Source: Podospora pseudocomata (taxonomy: Eukaryota > Ascomycota > Sordariomycetes > Sordariales > Podosporaceae). From it: DNA of 64,000 nucleotides. The translations under genes were made by a program, and so were the position numbers. The notes under the pieces are model-generated. The model saw nothing but the letters and a program-made list of their open reading frames with translations. It was not told where the DNA came from and ran no database searches. The DNA lies in NCBI RefSeq assembly GCF_035222375.1, contig NW_026946366.1, positions 1,116,001 to 1,180,000 of the forward strand, given 5' to 3'. Shown here piece by piece: positions 1 to 9,700 of the stretch (position 1 is the stretch's first letter; every line of letters begins with the position of its first letter).

Positions 1-2893
1 GCCTGATCTATCTTCTTGCCCACCAGCAGCCACGTCTCATCTCCCACGTGCGTAAATACACCGACGCTGGTAAATCCCTCTCCGACGCAAATGCGTGGTT
101 CGTCCTCTCGGATATTTTGGGGGGGATGCTAGGAGACCCGAACTTGAAGCCAACCTGTTTAGTCGTCGATGCCCTAGACGAATGTGTTATCGACCTACCG
201 AAGCTTTTAGACTTTATCGTCTGTATCTCATCCGATCGGATAAAATGGCTCTTAACAAGCCGGAACGAGACGATCATCGAGAAGAAATTGAAATCTAACA
301 ATGCGCGAACAAGGCTTAGTCTTGAGCTGAAGGAAAATGCGATGGAGGTAAAACTTTCTCATGCCGTCGATGTGTACATCGACGATAAACTATCTGGGTT
401 GGAAGCACTTCAGGACGACGCTCTGCTAAAGGATCAAGTACGGGATATTCTACACAACAAGGCAAACGGCACGTTCCTCTGGGTCGCCCTCGTCGTACAG
501 GAACTCAGCATGGATGGGGTTGAGAGCTGGCATGTTCTGCAGATTGTCGAAGAAGTGCCACCGGGGCTGGATGGGATGTACAAGCGCATGCTGGATGAGA
601 TCAGGCGGAATAAACGGGACTCGGAATTCTGTTGGCGCATTCTCTCGGTGGTGACGGTAGCATACCGCCCACTTCACTTGGACGAAATAGGCGGCTTGTC
701 TGGATTACCGGAACAGATTGTCAGGTCGACGGAAAATATTCAGAAGATCGTGGCCAAGTGCGGATCCTTTCTCACGGTTCGAGATAACCAGATCTACCTC
801 GTTCATCAATCAGCCAAGGACTACTTGAGTGATCAAGCCTCCCCGTTACTTTTCCCCAGTGGTGTGGCTGTGACCCACCATGACATATCGGATCGGTCAC
901 TAAAGCTTCTCTCAGGCAAGTTGCAACGCGATGTATACGGTTTATTTATACCAGGATATCCTATCGACCACGTCCGAGTGCCGGACCCGGACCCTCTTGC
1001 GACAGTGCGGTACTCGTGCGTTTACTGGGTTGATCATCTCTGTAACTGGCAGTCGAGCGACGATAGCAAGCACCCAGATATTTTCCAAGATAGTGGTATC
1101 GTCGATGACTTTCTGAGGCAGCACTACCTCCACTGGCTTGAAGCACTTTCACTTTGTAAGAGCATGCCGCAGGGGATACTTTCAATGGCAAAGCTCGAAA
1201 GCATTCTTCAGGTAGGCTCTACCCAGTGATAGTATCCTCTTACTAAGCGGTTCTAACAGGAATTTAGCACAGTTCGATTACGTCTCAATTACCAAGCCTT
1301 GTCGCTGACATGCGCCGATTCGTTTTGTACTGGAGATGGGTTGTTGAGAATTATCCTCTTCAGGTATACGCTTCAGCACTTGTATTCAGCCCCGCCCAAA
1401 GTATAACAAGAGGCCTATTTACGCAGGAAGAACGGAAGTGGATTACTTCGAGGCCAATTGTAGAGGATAATTGGAATGCGTGCCGGCAGACGCTCGAGGG
1501 CCATCGCGGTTGGGTCTGGTCGGTAGCGTTCTCGCCCGATTCGAAGTGGGTTGCGTCAGGATCAGACGACAGTACCATCAAGATCTGGGAGGCGGCCACG
1601 GGGTCATGTACGCAGACGCTCGAAGCCCATCGCGGTGGGGTCTGGTCGGTAGCGTTCTCGCCCGATTCGAAGTGGGTTGTGTCAGGATCAGAGGACAGTA
1701 CCATCAAGATCTGGGAGGCGGCCACGGGGTCATGTACGCAGACGCTCGAGGGCCATGGCGATAGGGTCAACTCGGTAGCGATCTCGCGCGATTCGAAATG
1801 GGTTGCGTCAGGATCAGCCGACCATACCATCAAGATCTGGGAGGCGGCCACGGGGTCATGTACGCAGACGCTCGAGGGCCATGGCGGTCCGGTCCTGTCG
1901 GTAGCGTTCTCGCCCGATTCGAAGTGGGTTGTGTCAGGATCAGCCGACCGTACCATCAAGATCTGGGAGGCGGCCACGGGGTCATGTACGCAGATGCTCG
2001 AGGGCCATAGCGGTCGGGTCTGGTCGGTAGCGTTCTCGCCCGATTCGAGGTGGGTTGTGTCAGGATCAGACGACAGTACCATCAAGATCTGGGAGGCGGC
2101 CACGGGGTCATGTACGCAGACGCTCGAGGGCCATGGCGGTCCGGTCCTGTCGGTAGCGTTCTCGCCCGATTCGAAGTGGGTTGCGTCAGGATCAGCCGAC
2201 CGTACCATCAAGATCTGGGAGGCGGCCACGGGGTCATGTACGCAGATGCTCGAGGGCCATAGCGGTCGGGTCTGGTCGGTAGCGTTCTCGCCCGATTCGA
2301 GGTGGGTTGTGTCAGGATTAGACGACAGTACCATCAAGATCTGGGAGGCGGCCACGGGGTCATGTACGCAGACGCTCGAGGGCCATGGCGGTCCGGTCCT
2401 GTCGGTAGCGTTCTCGCCCGATTCGAAGTGGGTTGCGTCAGGATCAGCCGACCGTACCATCAAGATCTGGGAGGCGGCCACGGGGTCATGTACGCAGATG
2501 CTCGAGGGCCATAGCGGTCGGGTCTGGTCGGTAGCGTTCTCGCCCGATTCGAGGTGGGTTGTGTCAGGATCAGACGACAGTACCATCAAGATCTGGGAGG
2601 CGGCCACGGGGTCATGTACGCAGACGCTCGAGGGCCATGGCGGTTCTGTGAAATCGGTAGCGTCTTCCCTTGATTCGAAGCTGATTGCATCCGGATCTAA
2701 CGATACCAACCCCCCACATTACCCACGCTATGGAATAGACATGAGCAAGAGATGGATTACCAAGGGTTCAGAAAATTGGCTATGGCTGCCTCTGGAATAT
2801 CAGTCACAATGTTTCGCTGCAGCGGCATCAACAATTGCTATTGGCTGTTTTTCGGGGCGCGTCCTAACTATGAAGTTTACGACAGACAGCTGA
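1..2893 (+). CDS. HNWD-type NLR (NACHT-WD40), 3' part, cut by the window edge
   Basis: This is the C-terminal part of a STAND/NLR receptor of the HET-NACHT-WD40 family, which controls heterokaryon incompatibility in Podospora. The frame is open from the first bases and matches the NACHT region of the complete gene at 59123-62409. Exon 1 ends at 1211. A 56-nt phase-0 intron (1212-1267, GTAGGC...TTTAG, branch TTCTAAC) joins it to exon 2 at 1268, so the stop just after 1211 is intronic. Exon 2 holds nine complete 42-residue WD40 repeats starting at 1490, 1616 and so on every 126 bp to 2623, then a degenerate tenth and a non-repeat tail to the TGA at 2891-2893. Variable residues within the repeat are mainly 6, 8, 10, 26 and 28. 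The HET domain and P-loop expected upstream are outside the window. Confidence 0.92.
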
Positions 2894-3749
2894 GCTGATC
2901 TCTCATTCTTTGTCTCTCTCTTTTTTTTCTATTATAGTGTGACACAGGAGGGGCCTGGCGGTCTCCATTAATTTATAGCCCGTCACAATACTCTAGATCC
3001 TTCTGGATCCCGCCTCTTTTATTACTTCGAGTACCCTGTTTCGTTATGAAGACAGGTGGCTCTAGAACACTTGGTAGAGACGTCATTTGGCCCACTCGAA
3101 TAACTCAAGATCGGGCTAGTTGGCTTGACGTAGTTCCAAGCGCCACAACTTTATTTGATCTGGTTTCCTTTAACAGCCGCGAGGCATTTGATTGTCCGCC
3201 TCAATTCCAACCATTGATTATGCAGGTAGATAGCAGTTAGGCCGTGATGCGGCTAATTGCTTATTTCCCGTGTAACATAAAGTCTTACTTACAGCCTGGT
3301 GTTAATTTCATTGGCATGATCCTTCAGCACACGCTGCTCATATTTCTTCTTTATCATACGAGACAGCTCCCAAGATGATGTGACTGCAGTAACTAAGCCT
3401 GTGAGAGCGGCAGCTGATGCCAAGGGAACTAGGGAAGTATGACGCCATAAGTGCTAATTTGTTGATAGGAAGTGATAATGAAGCTTGGGTAGGTATGTAA
3501 ATATGAAATGGAACTGTAGTTAAGACAAGCAGTATGTTGGTTTATATGACGATTCAACTTCACCTTTACCTTGAATTGCAAATTCGTTATTCGAACTTAA
3601 GCTGGTTAATTTAGACATTTCGAAATCAAACACATTTTTTCCAAGCTGAAATTGACAGGGGGGTAGGGTGGAAGAGGCAGTGCTGCTCCTAACTACACAA
3701 CCCACCCAAGTCTAAAAGCGGCAATACATTTTCCTTGACCGGGAAGAAC
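2894..3749 (+). repeat. Duplicated NLR 3' flank, copy A
   Basis: This non-coding block follows the first HNWD gene. It begins with a pyrimidine-rich tract (CTCTC/TTTT) ending in TATTATAG, then a TGTGACACAGGAGGGG segment. It matches 23232-24099 (behind the hydrolase-NB-ARC-TPR gene) over its whole length and 62410-62690 (behind the second HNWD gene) over the first ~280 bp. Differences from copy B are mostly transitions. Homology with copy B stops at a shared CCGGGAAGAACA at 3749/24099. Short open frames on the minus strand (e.g. 3520-3705) are also present in copy B but have no recognisable domain. Confidence 0.85.
3168..3277 (-). repeat. Dispersed ~110-bp repeat, copy 1
   Basis: Read on the minus strand it starts with a TGTtACACGG-like end and runs through CAACC, GCATCACGGCCTAACnGCT and CAATGGTTGGAAT-type words. 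Similar copies lie at 16768-16885, 18661-18766 and 23518-23627. The TGTCAC end resembles an LTR terminus, but no full LTR could be outlined. This copy carries several G-to-A/C-to-T changes relative to the copy at 23518. Confidence 0.65.
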
Positions 3750-3838
3750 ATGGGTACCTCCTATATTAGGGTTGGGTTTTCCGCTCAACATACCTCGTGA
3801 TGATCCCATTATGGGTTCTGTTTTCACAACAACCCAGC

Positions 3839-3957
3839 ACATACGACCATAGATAGCTGAAAGCTCGGGATCCCGTCCGCTCTCCCCTAGATAAACAGCT
3901 AATCGCCAGATCAGTACTCAGGTGGGTGACCACTGGGGAATCCCTGGTGTTGTATGT
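3839..3957 (+). rRNA. 5S ribosomal RNA gene (dispersed copy)
   Basis: The 119-nt block starts ACATACGACCATAG, contains CTCGGGATCCCGTCCGCTCT, GGTGGGTGACCACTGGGGAA and ends TGTTGTATGT, followed by a TTTTT pol III terminator. This is the standard fungal 5S layout, with the internal control region present. Filamentous Sordariomycetes keep 5S genes dispersed rather than in the rDNA unit. Compared with the second copy (56081-56199) it differs in the 5' loop region and in the CCAGATCAG stretch, but TAGCTG (3854-3859) can still pair with CAGCTA (3896-3901), so it may be a functional variant and not only a relic. Confidence 0.88.
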
Positions 3958-4320
3958 TTTTGGCTCCATTTTGACTCCATTTTTGGTGGGGCTAGATATC
4001 CAATGTAGAATTGCGTTGGTGGGAGGCCACATGGAGTCCTCAGTCATAGCTACGGCAAACAGTTTTATTTTTATTAGGTTTGCTTCTCAAGTTCCTTCTC
4101 TTTTTACCAGTTATTTCAACAGGTGTTGATTCAGCTCTGAAGTCGTAATGAATCACTGGCACACAGCTTGCATCTGTTAGCCCGCCCCTGAATGGTTGCC
4201 TTGGCAACTGCCGTTAGGTCCCTCAATACTCTCTTCAATCAAACGAAGCTCGGTTTAAGTCAGTTGACGTTGTATCCTACACCGTCATTACACTCGATGA
4301 CTGCGAGTCCCCGAAGCATC
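3958..4320. other. Intergenic stretch, no gene seen
   Basis: Between the 5S gene and the 3' end of the chitin-binding gene I see only AT-rich sequence and no supported coding frame or RNA gene. Confidence 0.5.
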
Positions 4321-6167
4321 CTAATTACACCGGCCGTAGCCCCTTTGACACCCTGTCGCGCAATGGGCACTCGTCGTGCCACAGAAACCCCCCGCGCTGC
4401 AGCACTGGTTGTTGAAGTCACCGCCGTTGCATGTCCACCCGCCCTTGCTGGGACCGCAGCTGCCGTCGACCGAGGGAATGTTGGTCGTGAGACACGCGTT
4501 GGAGAAGCTCCTTTGACTGTTTTTGAAATCACATTAGCAATCAGTCCTTACGTCAGTTGTGTTGGTTGTTGAAAACAATACTCACCATCCTTGTCCGCAA
4601 TGATTCGCCGTCGCGCCACAGTTTCCAGTCGCCGAGCAGCAGTTTCCAAACCCGGAGCCAACACACGTCTTGCCATTCAAGCCGCATTTGCCGTCCGTCG
4701 AGATCGTCCCGCTTCCACCGCTGCAGGTACCGAAGGACGCCTGGCAGCCCGCTTGGCAGTGGTCGTTTGCGCTTCCGCAATACCCGCCAGAGGAACAACA
4801 GTTCCCGAAGCCCGATCCTGTGCATGTCTTGCCGTTGAACGTGCCGCATCTTCCATCGGTGGAGATGGTGCCGCTCCCGCTGCTACAGGTCCCAAATGAC
4901 GCTTGACAACCCGCTTGGCAGTGGTCGTTGGTGCTTCCGCAGTAGCCGCCGGCCGAGCAGCAGGTTCCGAAGCCCGATCCGGTACACGTCTTGCTGTTGA
5001 AGGTGCCGCACCTCCCGTCGGTGGAGATAGTGCCGCTTCCCCCGGAGCATGTGCCAAAGCCGGACTGACAACCGGCGCCGCAGTGGGTGGTGGTGCCGCC
5101 ACAGAAGCCGGCAGTAGAGCAACAGTCTCCAAAGCCAGATCCGGCACACGTCTTGCCGTTTCTGGTGCCACACTCCCCGTCGGTAGAGATACTGCCGCTT
5201 CCGCTCGAGCATGTGCCAAAGCCGGACTGACAACCGGCGCCGCAGTGGGTGGTGGTGCCGCCACAGAAGCCGGCAGGAGAGCAACAGTCTCCAAAGCCAG
5301 ACCCGGCACACGTCTTGCCGTTTCTGGTGCCACACTCCCCGTCGGTAGAGATGCTGCCGCTTCCGCTCGAGCATGTACCAAAGCCAGACTGACAGCCAGC
5401 ACCGCAGTGATCAGCCGCACCGCCGCACCACCCCCCCGCGGAGCAGCAGTCACCAAACCCGGAACCGGCGCAGGTCTTGCCATTGCTGGCACCGCACTGC
5501 CCGTCAGTGGAGACGTTGCCGCTGCCGGCATCGCAGGTGCCGAAGCCGGACTGGCAGCCGGCGGCGCAGTGATCGGTGGTGTTGCCGCACCAACCCCCGG
5601 CCGAGCAGCAGGAGCCGAAGCCGGAGCCGGCACAGGTCTTGTCACCGTTGGCGGGGCCGCAAGAGCCGTCGGTGCTGACGTTGGACTCGGTGCAGGTGCC
5701 GAAGAGAGACTGACAACCGGCGCCGCAGTGGGCGGAGGAGTCGCCGCACCAGTTGGTGGCGGAGCAGCAGGAGCCGAAGCCCGAGTTGGTGCAGTTGTAG
5801 AGGTTTGGGTAGCCGCAGGAGCCGTCTGGAGAGGGCACACCGGTCCAGGGGACGTTGCAGTTGCCGTAGCCTTGCTGACTGTTTTTTTTTGTAAGAGATG
5901 ATGATCCCCAAGACACTGAAGTGGGCGTGAGGTGACTTACCAGCCATCACCACAGGCTGCCTGGAAGCCGCAGCGGCCGTCGGCACCGCAACAGGCTCCC
6001 CAGGTAGGTGTGCATACCCAGTCGTCGGACATGTCAGGGCCGCAAGAGCCATCCTCTGTGATGACACCGTTGTGCCATGGTGGGGGATCGCCGGGGCTCT
6101 GGCAAAGGACACCGGCGAGGTGTGCGGTGGTGATGCCGAGCAGGGTGGTCACGCTGGAAAAGCGCAT
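4321..6167 (-). CDS. Secreted protein with ten hevein-type chitin-binding (ChtBD1) domains
   Basis: Predicted extracellular chitin-binding lectin of about 571 residues. Exons on the minus strand are 6167-5941, 5878-4586 and 4516-4321; both introns (62 and 69 nt) are phase 2 and start GTAAGT or GTGAGT. The N-terminus has a signal peptide (MRFSSVTTLLGITTAHLAGV, then LCQ). Ten ChtBD1 modules follow, each with an ST(D)DG-CG start and the C...CCS..G.CG...HC..GCQ cysteine pattern; modules 5 and 6 are almost identical. The two introns split the codon for the same GC|Q cysteine, in modules 1 and 9. No catalytic domain is present, so a role in binding self or foreign chitin is inferred. It is transcribed divergently from the chitinase gene at 6750. 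Confidence 0.9.
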
Positions 6168-6749
6168 GGCGAGGGGCGCTGAAAAAAAGGATTAAGGCAG
6201 TGCTTGTGGTTTGTGTGAGGAACAAAGGGTTTTAGCGGGGGATATAGTCGAGATATGTCGGTCACCTCCGCTTCGTGCTTTTGCTCGGGCCCCGGGGCAT
6301 GACTTCAGTTCCTAGGGGGAAGTGATGTTCCCGATCCCTGGTTGAAGTCGCCTGATCATTTCGCTCGGGCGGTTGCCTCGGCCCTTGGACAAGCAGTGGC
6401 GACCAAGAATCTCCGAATTATCACGGTCTAGATGTCATCTCGGTAACATCGGGCCGGCGAGGTTGCTGTGACCGGGGTTGGAGTGTTCGGAGCAGACTGC
6501 CCTAAACCCTTCGCCGAAGATCATAGTTTGTAAATCCTCAGCACTGGAGTTTTTTGAATAAGTCCGACCCCTGTCAGTGGGTCACTAGAGAATCCCATCA
6601 CTCTTCCTGTGACAGGTTCGATGTAACGGAACAAGATGACTAGTGGCAACCTCAATCCCGATTATCCGGTAACGACGGAGCTTATAAACATGTTTACATG
6701 GCCTCCCTTTCAAGATTTCGTCTGAAGTGCTCCAAGGCTTGACTCAACG
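6168..6749. promoter_or_regulatory. Divergent promoter region between chitin-binding lectin and chitinase genes
   Basis: The 582 bp separate the two start codons (6167 minus, 6750 plus). A TTATAAA-type TATA motif lies near 6679, about 70 bp before the plus-strand ATG. No coding frame is supported. The arrangement allows shared regulation of two chitin-related genes; that is inference. Confidence 0.5.
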
Positions 6750-9700
6750 ATGCCTCGCGGAGGGGGAAATCACCTCAGCACTGCCCTCTGGGTAGCTGCA
6801 GCGGTCTTTCTTTTTTGCCTCTCGCCTTTCCTCTTTTCCGAAACTGCCCCTCACAGCAACATCATACAACGCTCAACAACAGATGCCCCTATCGACTCTA
6901 TCATTGTCCGCCGTGACGCGGCCGCCATCCCCGATTCTCGCCGTAGCCCAGGCCATTCCAACCCCCTCAAACTACCTCCCCATGAGCCTCTTTTGTTTGA
7001 GGAGCCCTCTGTCTCTGAGCCAGAGCCATCATCGAGCAGCAATCTGACACGGCGGTCGGCAAGCCTGTCCAGACGCGACGGTCCGCTGTACTGTCACGAT
7101 GGACCTTGCATTGACGGCAGCTGCTGCGGCCCCGACAACATCTGCGGCTTTGGCCCCGACTTTTGCGGAGAGGGCTGCCGGTTCAACTGCACTGCCACGG
7201 CCATGTGCGGAGAACACAGCGAGTTCGGACAGATGCCCTGCGGCATGAAGCTGTGCTGCTCATCCAGCGGCTGGTGTGGGGTGAGTACCTACCTACCTAA
7301 CCTACCTTCCCTTGTCCAAGATGCTGATAGCTACATGTACGACTAGTCCACCGAGGTGTACTGCCACAACGCCGACCCGCTGCGCGGCACTTTGCCCTGC
7401 CAGGCTGGCTACGGCTCCTGCTACATTACCGGCCCGCCCTCATGCCCCTACGGCGGCGGCACCACCAGTGGCCGTCACATCGGCTACTACCAGTCATGGA
7501 ACGTGCGTAACCGGCTCTGCAACAAGGTCTCTCCCAGGCAGCTCAACACCACTGGCTACACCCATTTGTTCTATTCTTTCGCGTCCATTGACCCATCTAC
7601 CTTCCGCATCGCCCACGCCCACCCGGATGATCCCGCCATGATGCGTGAGTTCACCGGACTCGCTAAACCGGGTCTGAAAACCTGGATCGCCATCGGTGGC
7701 TTCGACTTCAGCGACAAGGGGACGCCCACTCACCGCACATGGAGCGAGATGGTCGCCTCCCGTGACCGCCGAGCCGTCTTCATCTCGTCAGTGAAGGACT
7801 ACATGGATGAGTATGGCTTCACCGGCGTCGACATTGACTGGGAGTACCCTGGTGATCCGGAGAGAGGTGGGAACAAGCTTGCCGACACGCAGAAGCTCGT
7901 CCTGCTGATGAAGGAGATGAGGGCCGCGTACGGCAGCAACTACGGCATCAGCCTGACGCTGGCGCCTGACTATTGGTACCTGCGCTGGTTCGACGCCAAG
8001 GCGATGGAGCCCTACGTCGACTTTTTTGGCTTCATGGCCTATGACTTGCACGGCCCTTGGGATGCCGACGTCAAGGCCCTGGGCAGCAAGGTTCGCGGCC
8101 AGGCCGACATTCGCGAAATCTCCGAGAATACAAAGCCGCTGTGGTTTGACGGCCTCAATCCCGCCAAGCTGAACTTTGGTCTCGCCTTGTACGGACGCGG
8201 CTACACCCTGGCTGACCCGACCTGCAACCAGCTCTTGTGTCCCTTCGCTGGCGGAAGCAACCCGGCCCCTTGCACCAACTTTGAGGGCGTCATGTCGCTC
8301 CACGAGATTCAGCAGCTCATCGATCGGAAGGGCCTCACTCCCCAGTACCTTCCCGACGCGATGATGAAGCAGATCACATGGGATGACCAGTGGATCGGCT
8401 ACGACGACGACGAGACCTTTGCCGCCAAGAAGGCCTGGGCAGACTCGAGATGCTTCGGCGGCACCATGGTCTGGAGCATCGACTTTCAGGTGGCTGGTTC
8501 TGGTGATTCAGATGACCAGAAATACGGCGACGTTGTCTACATCGGCCAGGAGGTGTTCGAGACACCTGCGGCCCAATGCCCAGCCCCGTGTATCATGGTC
8601 TTCCCCTCCAGCTCGCTGCAAGAGCCCAAGGTCCTCACAATGCAACCGTACACGGCCACGCTTGAGGTTGGCACCACCACAACCACTATCGTCGCTGTCA
8701 GCACCCCAAGCACAACCACCGTCTCGGTCGTCAACTTTTTCAACCACTACATTACCAGCGGACAGCCCGCGGGGGCCGTAGTCACGCTACGACCAAGTAT
8801 CCAGCCGCCTCCCCTCATGCTTGTGGTGACCGGTCAGGACAGCGAGACAACAACAAGAACAGTCCTACCCCCGCCCCTTGGTGGTGCCTTTTCCGGCGGC
8901 GGTGGTGGTGGTGGTAGTGGTGGCGGTAGCAGCAATCCGACAAGCTCTCCTACCACGACCATCAACACCACTTACACTCCCCGGCCCCCCAATGCTGGCG
9001 GGCACACAACAACGATTGCCATGCCCACCAGCCCAGTGGAGGATTCTGACGATTCCGACGACGACGATAATGACCCCCCTGTACTCCCAGGCTTTCCAAC
9101 GGGCACTGTTGACCCCGTCGACGAAGAAGACGACGATGATCCTCCCCCTCCTGGCAAGACACGCCTCAAGTGCGACCTCTGGTTCTTTAACATCTGCATC
9201 AACTGGCCCGAGCTCGGCATCAAGATCGACTGGTGGGATGTTGAGCTGCCCACAGGCCGCCACGGACCGGGGACCATGCCCCTTGGCTATATCAACCTCC
9301 CGGGTGGATGGCACATCGGCTGCGCGAACCCTCCCTGCTCGCTGCCGTGGCCCGAGATCGACATCCACCCCGGTGGCGGCTTACTGGCTGTCACCCCCGC
9401 CGCACCGACGCCGTGCAAGCCGGTAACCGCGACGCTCACTATCTCGACCACTTCGTACGCCACGACAACCACCCAGGGCACCGTCCGGACTATGTCGTCC
9501 CGCACCATGTCCAGCGAGTTTCCGATCCTGGGGTGCGCCCTCACCGACCTTACCGCTAGCGTGTCTAAGACCGCCTGCGCCTCGCCGCAACCTACGCCGA
9601 GGTCCATCGGGGAGAGAGATGACACTCTTGATGATGACGACTGTGAAGACGACGACGAGTGGGCTGATTTCGCTCTCGTCCTCAACAATCCTTTGAGCAA

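Noticed and set aside
1490-2623. CRISPR-like array
   Set aside because: The 126-bp regular units are coding WD40 repeats in a eukaryotic gene; there are no short repeats with unique spacers.
1360-2709. 450-codon minus-strand frame opposite the WD40 repeats
   Set aside because: It is the antisense shadow of the high-identity repeats; open only because the 126-bp unit lacks stops on that strand.
4677-5840. 387-codon minus frame, Ala/Pro/Thr-rich, and the 332-codon plus frame 4903-5901
   Set aside because: Out-of-frame shadows of the ChtBD1 repeats; composition follows the GC-rich cysteine codons.
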